Shown here piece by piece: positions 41,700 through 49,904 of a stretch of DNA of 64,000 bases. This DNA is from Tellurirhabdus rosea. GTDB taxonomy: Bacteria > Bacteroidota > Bacteroidia > Cytophagales > Spirosomataceae. The notes beneath the pieces are model-generated. The model was not told where the DNA came from. It was given only the letters and a program-made list of their open reading frames with translations, and ran no database searches. Made by a program: the position numbers and the translations under genes. The stretch's first letter is position 1; every line of letters starts with the position of its first letter. The stretch covers positions 632,001 to 696,000 of the forward strand of contig NZ_CP111085.1 of the NCBI RefSeq assembly GCF_026278345.1. Direction: 5' to 3'.

Positions 41700-43832
41700 A
41701 TGAAAAAATACCTCCTGCTCCTTTTCGCCTTACCCGCTTTTCACCCGCTCCAACCCGCCAAAATTGACCGCCGCGCGCTGGTAGACCGCCATCAGGTCAT
41801 CAATACCCGGTTCGACACGCTCAGTTCAGTTTCGGTGGGGAACGGCGAATTTGCCTTTACCGTCGACCCGACGGGCCTTCAAACCTTTCCAGCTCTTTAC
41901 GACAACGGCGTTTCGCTCGGCACCCAGACGCAGTGGGCCTGGCACGCCCTCCCGAATCCCGACAACTACCGGATCGAGGAAGTTTACAAGGACTACGAAT
42001 CGCACGGGCGCAAAGTCCCCTACACTTACCAGTACGGCGGGAAAGACCGGAAAGCGGCGGTGACCAAATACTTCCGCGAAAATCCGCACCGGCTACATCT
42101 CGGCCAGATCGGTTTTGTGCTGACCAAAAAAGACGGCTCGGAAGCGACCGTGGCCGACCTCAAAAACATCCGGCAGGTGCTCGACCTCTGGGCGGGCGAA
42201 ATCCGGAGCCATTTCGAACTGGAAGGCCAGCCGGTCGACGTCCGGACGGTCAGCCACCCGACGCAGGACCTCGTCGCCGCGGACATACAGTCGCCGTTGC
42301 TGGCTTCCGGTCGGCTGACGGTCAAAGTGCATTTTCCGTACGGCAATACCGACTGGGAGGAAGACGCCGATTTTACCAAACCCGGCCAGCACACCACCCG
42401 CCTGACCCGTTCAGGATCCAGCGAAGCCCGTTTTGAGCGCCAGCTCGACACGACCCGCTACGAAGCCCGTCTCCGCTGGTCGAACGGGGCCGTTTTGTCC
42501 GAAAAAGAAAAGCACCTGTACGTGCTTCAGGCGGGCAAAGCGGCGAACCGTCTGGCCTTCAGCTGCCGGTTTACGCAAAACCCGAATCCGGCCGCCCTGC
42601 CCGAATTTACGGCCGTAAAACAGGCTGCCAATACGCATTGGCAGCAGTTCTGGCAGACCGGCGGGGCCGTCGATCTGTCAGGCAGCACCGACCCGCGGGC
42701 GAAAGAACTGGAACGGCGCATCGTGCTTTCGCAGTACCTGACCGCCATCCAGTGCTCGGGCAGCATCCCGCCGCAGGAAACCGGCCTGACCTACAACAGC
42801 TGGTACGGCAAGCCCCACCTCGAAATGCACTGGTGGCACGCGGCCCACTTTCCGCTCTGGAACCGGACGCCCTTGCTCGAACGCAGCATGGGCTGGTACG
42901 AGCGCATCCGTCCGCAGGCCCGCCGCCTGGCCGAACGGCAGGGCTTCGGCGGCGTTCGCTGGCCCAAGATGGTCGATGCCGACGGCAACGAAAGCCCGTC
43001 TTCGGTGGCTCCGTTCCTCATCTGGCAGCAGCCGCACTACCTCCAGTTTGCCGAACTGATTTACCAAAGCAAGCCCAGCCGGGAAGTGCTCGACCGATAT
43101 AAAGAACTGGTTTTTGAAACAGCCGACTTCATGGCGTCCTACGCCTATTTCGACCCCGAAACGAAGCGGTACATTCTCGGCAAAGGGCTGATTCCGGCGC
43201 AGGAACGCTTTAAGCCGGAAGAAACCTTCAACCCGCCCTACGAACTGGCCTACTGGCACTGGGGTCTGCAAACGGCCCAGAAATGGCGGCAGCGGCTCGG
43301 CCTGCCCCGCAACCCGGACTGGGACAAAGTGCTGGCCGGTCTCTCGCCCCTGCCCGTTAAGGACGGTCTTTATCTGGCGGCCGAAAGCGCCCAGAACTCG
43401 TACACGCACAAGCCGTACATGACCGACCACCCGACCGTGCTGGGGGCTTACGGCTACCTGCCGGGCACGCCGGACCTCGACAAGGCGACGATGCTGCGGA
43501 CGTTCAATCACATCGAAAAAGTGTGGTCGTGGGAAGACACCTGGGGCTGGGATTATCCGCTGGTGGCGATGTCGGCCACGCGGCTCGGACTGCCCGACAA
43601 GGCCGTGGACGCGCTGCTGATGCCGGTGAAGAAAAATACTTACCTTCCCAACGGCCATAATTACCAGCGCGACAATCTGCGCATTTATCTTCCCGGCAAC
43701 GGCGGCCTGCTGACGGCCATCGCCTTCATGTGCGCCGGCTGGGAAGGCTACCGGGGCGAACCGGTACCGGGTTTCCCGAAAAATGGAAAATGGGTGGTGC
43801 GCTTCGAAAACCTGAAGGCACTGCCGCAGTAA
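41700..43832 (+). CDS. Exported (alpha/alpha)6-barrel glycosidase-like protein, GH65/GH95-like, family uncertain
   Basis: A 710-aa protein from the ATG at 41700, where a signal peptide begins (MKKYLLLLFALPAF); the frame is open back to 41592, overlapping lutC, which I consider incidental. The N-terminal beta-sandwich has SVGNGEFAFTVDPTGLQTFPALYDNGVSLGT, resembling the N-terminal part of GH65/GH95-like enzymes. The helical barrel has GLTYNSWYGKPHLEMHWWHAAHFPLWNRTPLLERSMGWY and later WSWEDTWGWDYPLVAMSATRLGLP, with several acidic candidates. I cannot assign a CAZy family with confidence. Its position between the rhamnose/lactate genes and GH28 suggests action on rhamnose-containing pectin or a similar glycan. 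Confidence 0.7.
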   Translation: MKKYLLLLFALPAFHPLQPAKIDRRALVDRHQVINTRFDTLSSVSVGNGEFAFTVDPTGLQTFPALYDNGVSLGTQTQWAWHALPNPDNYRIEEVYKDYESHGRKVPYTYQYGGKDRKAAVTKYFRENPHRLHLGQIGFVLTKKDGSEATVADLKNIRQVLDLWAGEIRSHFELEGQPVDVRTVSHPTQDLVAADIQSPLLASGRLTVKVHFPYGNTDWEEDADFTKPGQHTTRLTRSGSSEARFERQLDTTRYEARLRWSNGAVLSEKEKHLYVLQAGKAANRLAFSCRFTQNPNPAALPEFTAVKQAANTHWQQFWQTGGAVDLSGSTDPRAKELERRIVLSQYLTAIQCSGSIPPQETGLTYNSWYGKPHLEMHWWHAAHFPLWNRTPLLERSMGWYERIRPQARRLAERQGFGGVRWPKMVDADGNESPSSVAPFLIWQQPHYLQFAELIYQSKPSREVLDRYKELVFETADFMASYAYFDPETKRYILGKGLIPAQERFKPEETFNPPYELAYWHWGLQTAQKWRQRLGLPRNPDWDKVLAGLSPLPVKDGLYLAAESAQNSYTHKPYMTDHPTVLGAYGYLPGTPDLDKATMLRTFNHIEKVWSWEDTWGWDYPLVAMSATRLGLPDKAVDALLMPVKKNTYLPNGHNYQRDNLRIYLPGNGGLLTAIAFMCAGWEGYRGEPVPGFPKNGKWVVRFENLKALPQ

Positions 43833-43846
43833 ATTATTTTGTACCG

Positions 43847-43937
43847 AACTGACGCCTGACACTGGACGTTTGACCGTTGACCTATCGCAGTTGCGTAGAT
43901 TGTCAGTCGTCAAAAGTCCAATGTCAAACGTCAACTA
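43847..43937. repeat. Word-repeat inverted element after the glycosidase gene
   Basis: Left arm 43847-43884 (GACGTTTGACCGTTGACC and related words) and right arm 43900-43937 (GTCAGTCGTCAAAAGTCC, GTCAAACGTCAACT) pair imperfectly around a 15-bp loop. It sits between the glycosidase stop and the aldo/keto reductase start, both on the plus strand. Confidence 0.5.
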
Positions 43938-43958
43938 TTAACCAGCAAGCGCCATCTT

Positions 43959-44945
43959 ATGAACTTCCGAACCCTCGGCAAGACCGGATTCAACATTTCA
44001 GAAATCAGCCTCGGCACCTGGCAGGTGGGTGGCAAATGGGGCGACCCGTTCAGCCACGAAAACGCCGACCGAATCCTCAACGCCGCCGTTGACGCAGGCA
44101 TTAATTTCATCGATACCGCGGATGTGTACGGCGATGGGGAAAGCGAAAAGGCCGTGGGCCGCCTCGTGAAGGCCCGTTCCGAACGGCTCTACGTAGCCAC
44201 CAAGTGCGGCCGTCGCCTGCAGCCGCATACCAATGAAGCCTACCAGCCCGACGCCCTGCGCCGGTTCGTGGAAGACAGCCTGCGGAACATGGGCCTCGAC
44301 ACGCTCGACCTGATCCAGCTGCACTGCCCGCCCACGGAGGTGTACTACCGCCCCGAAATCTTCGAACTTTTCGACCGGCTGAAAGAAGAAGGCAAAATCC
44401 GGCACCTCGGCATCAGCGTCGAAAAAGTGGAAGAGGCGCTGAAAGGCATTCAGTTTCCGAACGTCACGACGGTGCAGATCATCTTCAACCTGTTCCGGCA
44501 GCGGCCTTCGGAGTTGTTTTTCGAGGAAGCGAAGAAACGCAACCTCGGGGTGATCGTGCGCGTCCCGCTGGCGAGCGGACTGCTGACGGGCCGGTTCAGC
44601 CGGGAAACGAGCTTCGGCCCCAACGACCACCGGACGTTCAACCGCAACGGGGAAGCTTTCGACAAGGGCGAGACGTTTTCGGGCATCGACTACGAAACGG
44701 GCCTCGCCGCCGTGGAAGACCTGAAAGCGCTGTTCCCCGGCACGGAAAACCTCGCGCCCATCGCCCTGAAATGGATCCTGGACTTCGACGCCGTAAGCTG
44801 CATCATCCCCGGTGCCTCCCGACCCGAGCAGGTGACCTCCAATCTGGCCACCGAAACCGTCCCCGCCCTCACGCCCGATCAACGCGCCGGCATGCAGGCC
44901 GTGTACGAGAAGCATATCAAGAGGCTGGTGCATCAGCGGTGGTAA
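43959..44945 (+). CDS. Aldo/keto reductase
   Basis: A 328-aa cytosolic (beta/alpha)8 protein with the complete AKR tetrad: Asp52 (DTAD), Tyr57, Lys82 (ATK) and His122 (LIQLHC). It also has the C-terminal NADPH-binding IPGASRPEQVTSN. It resembles the AKR11/YhdN-like group, which reduces aldehydes or oxidises sugars. Within a rhamnose locus it may handle L-rhamnose, lactaldehyde or another pectin sugar; the substrate cannot be fixed. It converges on GH28 across a strong hairpin. Confidence 0.9.
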   Translation: MNFRTLGKTGFNISEISLGTWQVGGKWGDPFSHENADRILNAAVDAGINFIDTADVYGDGESEKAVGRLVKARSERLYVATKCGRRLQPHTNEAYQPDALRRFVEDSLRNMGLDTLDLIQLHCPPTEVYYRPEIFELFDRLKEEGKIRHLGISVEKVEEALKGIQFPNVTTVQIIFNLFRQRPSELFFEEAKKRNLGVIVRVPLASGLLTGRFSRETSFGPNDHRTFNRNGEAFDKGETFSGIDYETGLAAVEDLKALFPGTENLAPIALKWILDFDAVSCIIPGASRPEQVTSNLATETVPALTPDQRAGMQAVYEKHIKRLVHQRW

Positions 44946-45048
44946 TAGCGAATGAGTGAATTGCGAATTGTGAATAGGCTCCGCCGATTCCGGAACCTGG
45001 CCCGGCGGAGCCTATTCACAATTCGCTCATTCACTCATTCGCCATTCA
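44946..45048. repeat. Near-perfect 38-bp inverted repeat, bidirectional terminator candidate
   Basis: Arms 44948-44985 and 45004-45042 pair almost completely. The outer parts are GCGAATGAGTGAAT-type words and the tip is GAATAGGCTCCGCC/GGCGGAGCCTATTC around an 18-bp loop. It fills the gap between the convergent aldo/keto reductase and GH28 genes and begins within 3 bp of either stop codon. Confidence 0.75.
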
Positions 45049-46428
45049 AAACGTCACTCCATTACTCTTCTTCACCACCACGGCGTCTTTTGCCTCGATT
45101 TTTACGTCGGTCAGCTTCCAGTTTTTGCCGAAGGAGATGGTGCCGGCGCTGTTGGCCGTGACCTGCACATCTTCGAGTCTGAAGTTTTCGAGCAGGGAGG
45201 ATTCCAGCCCTTCGGCCGTGATGGCTTTGCGGGCGTTGCTGACCCGCAGCTGACGGATCGTCACATTGCGGAAGTGCGGAATGCCGCGTTCGACGGGCTC
45301 TACTTTGGTCAGCATTTTCTTCCAGTGAACGGGCAGGGTTTCTTCGGTATACCCGGCGGGCAGCGTCGAATAGCTGTAGCTGGGGTTCCAGTTCATCGTG
45401 GCTTCCATCGCCACGCCGACTTCCTCCATCCGGATATTTTCGAGCGTAATGTCTTCGACCGTGCCGCCGCGCGTCGTGGCCGATTTCAGCCGGATGCCTA
45501 CGCCCGTGCCTTTGGCTTCCAGATTCTGGGCCAGCACGTGCCGGATGCCGCCCGACGTTTCGCTGCCGAACGTAATTAGCCCGCCGCCAGCCCGGGAAAT
45601 GCAGTTCCGGATAACGACGTACTGCGTCGGGCGGTTGACGCGCAGCCCGTCCCAGTCGCGGCCGGATTTCAGGCAGAAATTATCGTCGTTGCAGTCGATG
45701 TCGCAATTCTGCACCAGAATGTATTCCGACGAGTCGATGTCGATGCCGTCGGTGCTGGGGCCGTGGCCACCGATGTTGTTGCGAATCACCAGCCCGTCGG
45801 CCGTAACGTGTTTCGAGTACAGGATGTGCACCGTCCAGAACCCCGCCTGCTGGAGCGTAATGCCTTTCAGGGTGACGTTGGCGCAGTTCTGCACCAGCAG
45901 CGTGCGGGGGCGTTTGGCGTCGTAGTCCACAATCCAGCGCAGTCCTTTTTTCTCGTAATCCTTCCGCAGCGCCCAGTAACTGTCCCAGAACGGCTTGCCC
46001 TGCGCATTGACGGTTCCTTCGCCCACAATGGCTACGTTCTGCTGGTCGATGACATTGAGCAGCGCGGCGGGCCACTTCATTTCCAGTCCGGCCACGCGGG
46101 TATCCATCTCGGGGTAATCGGCCAGCGACTGGCTTCCCAGCAGTTCGACGCCTTTATCGAGCCGGAACGTCACGCCTTTTTTCAGGAACAGCGACCCCGT
46201 CAGGTACTGCCCGGGTTTAAAAGCCACCACGCCGCCACCCTTGGCCGCGCAGGCATCAATTGTTTTCTGAATGGCCGCGGTATTCAGGGTTTTTCCGTCG
46301 CCGACGGCCCCGTAGGTCGTCGTCAGGAATACGGTCTTCTGTTTCGGCTGCGTGCGTGCGCCAACCTGCTGCTGCCAGGGCTCCGGAGCCGTGAGCCAGA
46401 AGGCAAGAAAAGAGAGAAAGAGTAGCAT
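45046..46428 (-). CDS. GH28 polygalacturonase/rhamnogalacturonan hydrolase-like enzyme
   Basis: A 460-aa exported protein with an N-terminal hydrophobic signal (about 1-14) and a parallel beta-helix from residue 34 (TTTYGAVGDGKTLNTAAIQKTIDACAAKGGGVV). GH28 motifs are STDGIDIDSS (Asp227), DCNDDNFCLKSG (Asp248, Asp249) and GIRLKS (Arg313, Lys315). The usual GHG loop is replaced by AGGGLITFGSETSGG, so its His is missing; such variation occurs in GH28 members not acting on plain polygalacturonan. Likely it cleaves galacturonate linkages in rhamnogalacturonan or pectin oligomers. It is divergent from susC with two operators between. Confidence 0.88.
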   Translation of the reverse strand: MLLFLSFLAFWLTAPEPWQQQVGARTQPKQKTVFLTTTYGAVGDGKTLNTAAIQKTIDACAAKGGGVVAFKPGQYLTGSLFLKKGVTFRLDKGVELLGSQSLADYPEMDTRVAGLEMKWPAALLNVIDQQNVAIVGEGTVNAQGKPFWDSYWALRKDYEKKGLRWIVDYDAKRPRTLLVQNCANVTLKGITLQQAGFWTVHILYSKHVTADGLVIRNNIGGHGPSTDGIDIDSSEYILVQNCDIDCNDDNFCLKSGRDWDGLRVNRPTQYVVIRNCISRAGGGLITFGSETSGGIRHVLAQNLEAKGTGVGIRLKSATTRGGTVEDITLENIRMEEVGVAMEATMNWNPSYSYSTLPAGYTEETLPVHWKKMLTKVEPVERGIPHFRNVTIRQLRVSNARKAITAEGLESSLLENFRLEDVQVTANSAGTISFGKNWKLTDVKIEAKDAVVVKKSNGVTF

Positions 46429-46463
46429 AGAGCGAAGGTAATTTTTCTGCCCTGATCAACAAG

Positions 46464-46477
46464 CCTGTACTCTCCTG
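46464..46477 (-). promoter_or_regulatory. Candidate operator upstream of GH28
   Basis: On the minus strand: CAGGAGAGTACAGG, full CAGGAGAGTA plus the start of a second half at 10-bp spacing. It lies 36 bp before the GH28 start. Confidence 0.5.
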
Positions 46478-46528
46478 ACAGCCCGACACTGCCTAAGGGA
46501 ATCCCTTAAGTAAAAACACTACAAAAAG

Positions 46529-46544
46529 CATGACAGTACAGGAG
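46529..46544 (+). promoter_or_regulatory. Candidate operator upstream of susC (RG locus)
   Basis: CATGACAGTACAGGAG: first half with two mismatches to CAGGAGAGTA, second half perfect CAGGAG, at 10-bp spacing. It lies 70 bp before the susC start and shares the 185-bp divergent spacer with the GH28 operator. Confidence 0.4.
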
Positions 46545-46613
46545 TCTTGGCACCTGACTAATATATTCCTTTACCACTAAATTTTTGCATTTCCATAACC
46601 CGCTCTTACATCT

Positions 46614-49600
46614 ATGTTACGATTTGTACCAAAAACCCCTCTTCTCTGCCTCCTGGCGCTTTCGGGGTATGCGCACGTCGACGGCAGCAAGCCGGTGCTG
46701 CTGGCGCGGAATGCCGTCAGTCCCCAGGCCGCCCAGATGCTCGACGCCCGAAGGGCCGTTTTCACCGTTACCGGCAAAGTGACCGGCGAAGACGGTTCTC
46801 CCCTGCCCGGCGTCAGTATTCTGATCAAAGGCAGTACGACCGGTACCACGGCGAGCGCCGACGGCACGTACCGGATTACCCTGCCGAACGAAAACGCCAC
46901 GCTCGTCTTTTCGTTTGTCGGCTACGAAAAGCAGGAAATTCCGGTGCGCAACCGCTCCGTCATCGACGTAACCCTGCTGGTGGACACCAAATCGTTGCAG
47001 GAAGTGGTGGTGGTCGGTTACGGCACCGTCAAGAAAAGCGACGTTACGGGCTCGGTCTCGTCCATTTCGTCGAAGCAGCTGCAGGCCGTTCCGGTGCAGA
47101 ACCTTTCGCAGGCCATGCAGGGCCGGGCGGCCGGGGTGGATATCGCCCAGACCAGCGCCCGTCCCGGGGCCGCTCCGCAGATCCGGGTTCGCGGCAACCG
47201 CTCGCTCAACGCCACCAACAACCCCCTTTTCGTCCTTGACGGTATTCCGCTGTCGGAAGGTTCCAGCATCAACGACTTTAACCCAAACGATATTGAGTCC
47301 ATCGAAGTCCTCAAGGACGCTTCGGCGACGGCCATTTACGGAGCCCGGGGTGCCAACGGCGTTATTCTGGTGACTTCCAAAAAAGGCAAGAAAGGCAAGG
47401 CCCGCATCAACTACGACGGCTTTGTGGGCTTCTCCAAACCGCTGGCCCCGCTGGAAATGATGGACGGAGCGACCTTTGCCGAACTGCGCCGCAACGGCGT
47501 CCGGGGCGACGGCAACGCGACCAACTACACCACCTCGTTTCCCAACCCCGCGCAGGACTTCAACCTCTTCAAGCAGGACCCGGTCATGTGGGAATCCGTC
47601 GCGATGGGCTACGAATGGGAGGATAAGGAAAAGCTGATTCCGAAATACCGCCAGGCGACGGCCGCCGAAAAAGAGGCGATGGCCAAGTACGGCTATACGG
47701 TCGTGGACCAGGTGCCCATTTACGACCCCTCGAAAGTCCGCTCGCTCGACTGGACGGACCTCGTGCTGCGGACGGGCGTTCAGCAAAGCCACCAGCTGAG
47801 CGTATCGGGCGGTTCCGACAACGTGGGGGTCACCTTCTCGATGGGTTATTTTGACCAGGAAGGCATTCAGAAAGGGCAGGGCTTCACGCGCTACAGCTCA
47901 CGCCTCGGCCTGGATTATCAGGTGACGCCCGGCATCAAGATCGGCGGCGCGGTGAACATGAGCTTCCAGAATCAGGAATGGGGCACCAACCTTTACGGCG
48001 AGGCCCTGGGCCAGCTGCCGCTGGTGCTACCCTACGACGCGGCGGGCAACGTCATCATCCAGCCAGGCGGCGACGCGCAGATTTACAACCCGATTCCGAA
48101 AATCAGCGGCGAACTCGACAACCGCCGGACGACCCGGATCATGGGCACGTTCTACGCCGACGTGACGCTGCTGAAAGGCCTCCGCTACCGCATGAACTTC
48201 GGTCCGGACTTGCGCAACTACCGCCGGGGTTATTTCATGACGCCCGAAGCCAGCCGGGGAACGCTGGCCACGCCGCTGGGCCGTTACGAGCAGGACAATC
48301 GCTTCAACTACGTACTGGAAAACCTGCTGTATTACGACAAGAACATCGGCGACAACCAGACGCTGAGCTTCACGGCCCTGCAAAGTATCCAGAGCGACCG
48401 CTACGAATATTCGAACCTCGAAGTCGACAACCTGCCGTATACCTCGCAGCTATGGTACAACCTCGGCTCGACCAACGGCTCCGGCCCGCGGGCGTTTGGC
48501 AGCGACTACCGCCTCGTGCAGCTGATGTCGTACATGGGACGGGTCAACTACACGCTCAACAACAAGTACCTCATCACGGCCACAGGTCGTTTCGACGGCT
48601 CGTCGGTGCTGGCTCCGGGCAACAAATGGGACTTTTTCCCCTCGTTCGCCTTCGGCTGGAAAATTCACGAAGAGGATTTCCTGAAAGCCGTTCCGGCCCT
48701 GAACGAACTGAAACTGCGTCTGGGCTACGGCCGTACGGGGAACTCGGCCGTCGGGCCGTACAGCACGGGCGGCGGACTGTCCAAAACCCGCTACGTCTGG
48801 GGCGAAACGGCCGCCTGGGGCTTTGTGCCCAACCTGATCCCGAACCCCGACCTGAAATGGGAAGCCACCGGCCAGGTTGACCTCGGAATTGACTTCGGCC
48901 TCTTCAACGACCGGCTGAGGGGGTCGGTGGACGTTTACCGCGCCAACACGACCGACCTGATCATGGACCGCCAGATTCCGACCGCTTCGGGCTTCGCCAG
49001 CATCCAGTCCAACATCGGCTCGACCCGCAACACGGGCGTCGAACTGACCCTGAACAGCGTGAACATCGACCGCCCCAACGGCCTCCGCTGGACCACCGAC
49101 CTGACCCTGGCCAAAAACAAGGAGGAAATCACCAAACTCTACGGCGGTACCAAAGACGACATCGGCAACCGTTGGTTCATCGGCAGCCCCGTCATTTCGT
49201 ACTACGATTACAAAGTCATCGGCGTGTGGCAGACCAGCGAAGCCGAGGAAGCCGCCAAGTACTACCCGACCGATACCCGCAACCCGTTTGGCCGCCCGGG
49301 CTTAGGCCGTCCGAAGTTTGCCGACCTCAACAACGACGGCAAAATCGACGCCACCAACGACCGGACCATCGTGGGCAACAACGTTCCGAAAATTCAGGGC
49401 GGGCTTAACAACACCTTCTCCTACAAGGGCATCGACCTGTCCATCTTTGTGTTCGGTCGTCTGGGCCAGACCGTCCTCAACAGCTACCTGCGTCCGACGC
49501 TGACGGGCCGGTATCCGGAGCCGCAGTTCATCTCCGACCACTGGACGCCGACCAACCCGACCAACTACCTCCCGGCCGCCAACGCCGACTCGGAGCGCCC

Positions 49601-49871
49601 GGTCAACGCCGACGCCTACCTCTACGCCGACGGCTCTTTCCTGAAAGTCCGCACGGCCACGCTGGCGTACAACTTCCCGGCCAAGCTGCTGTCGAAGGTT
49701 CGTCTGGGCAGCGTGAACGTGTACGCGACGGCCACCAACCCGTTCCTGTTCACCAAATTCAACGTCACCGACCCGGAGTTCATCAGCGCGAGCCGGAACT
49801 TCAACGACCAGATTTTTGGCGTGAACCTGACCGAAAAAACCGTTGTGTTTGGCCTGCGGATTGGCCTGTAA
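46614..49871 (+). CDS. SusC/RagA-family TonB-linked outer-membrane protein (rhamnogalacturonan locus)
   Basis: A 1085-aa protein. The export signal covers residues 1-24 (weakly conserved). A carboxypeptidase-regulatory-like domain follows (VTGKVTGEDGSPLPGVSILIKGSTTGTT), then the plug with EVVVVGYGTVKKSDVTGSVSSIS, the AMQGRAAGVDI segment, IRVRGNRSLNATNNPLFVLDGIPL and VLKDASATAIYGARGANGVILVTSKKG. The barrel ends TEKTVVFGLRIGL. It imports glycan fragments captured by the adjacent SusD (33-bp gap). Placed between GH28 and CE8/PL11 genes, it probably takes up rhamnogalacturonan oligosaccharides. Transcription from the region with the CAGGAG operator is likely. Confidence 0.94.
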   Translation: MLRFVPKTPLLCLLALSGYAHVDGSKPVLLARNAVSPQAAQMLDARRAVFTVTGKVTGEDGSPLPGVSILIKGSTTGTTASADGTYRITLPNENATLVFSFVGYEKQEIPVRNRSVIDVTLLVDTKSLQEVVVVGYGTVKKSDVTGSVSSISSKQLQAVPVQNLSQAMQGRAAGVDIAQTSARPGAAPQIRVRGNRSLNATNNPLFVLDGIPLSEGSSINDFNPNDIESIEVLKDASATAIYGARGANGVILVTSKKGKKGKARINYDGFVGFSKPLAPLEMMDGATFAELRRNGVRGDGNATNYTTSFPNPAQDFNLFKQDPVMWESVAMGYEWEDKEKLIPKYRQATAAEKEAMAKYGYTVVDQVPIYDPSKVRSLDWTDLVLRTGVQQSHQLSVSGGSDNVGVTFSMGYFDQEGIQKGQGFTRYSSRLGLDYQVTPGIKIGGAVNMSFQNQEWGTNLYGEALGQLPLVLPYDAAGNVIIQPGGDAQIYNPIPKISGELDNRRTTRIMGTFYADVTLLKGLRYRMNFGPDLRNYRRGYFMTPEASRGTLATPLGRYEQDNRFNYVLENLLYYDKNIGDNQTLSFTALQSIQSDRYEYSNLEVDNLPYTSQLWYNLGSTNGSGPRAFGSDYRLVQLMSYMGRVNYTLNNKYLITATGRFDGSSVLAPGNKWDFFPSFAFGWKIHEEDFLKAVPALNELKLRLGYGRTGNSAVGPYSTGGGLSKTRYVWGETAAWGFVPNLIPNPDLKWEATGQVDLGIDFGLFNDRLRGSVDVYRANTTDLIMDRQIPTASGFASIQSNIGSTRNTGVELTLNSVNIDRPNGLRWTTDLTLAKNKEEITKLYGGTKDDIGNRWFIGSPVISYYDYKVIGVWQTSEAEEAAKYYPTDTRNPFGRPGLGRPKFADLNNDGKIDATNDRTIVGNNVPKIQGGLNNTFSYKGIDLSIFVFGRLGQTVLNSYLRPTLTGRYPEPQFISDHWTPTNPTNYLPAANADSERPVNADAYLYADGSFLKVRTATLAYNFPAKLLSKVRLGSVNVYATATNPFLFTKFNVTDPEFISASRNFNDQIFGVNLTEKTVVFGLRIGL

Positions 49872-49904
49872 GTATCCATGATTGACCGAAAAAGACTTTA
49901 TCCT

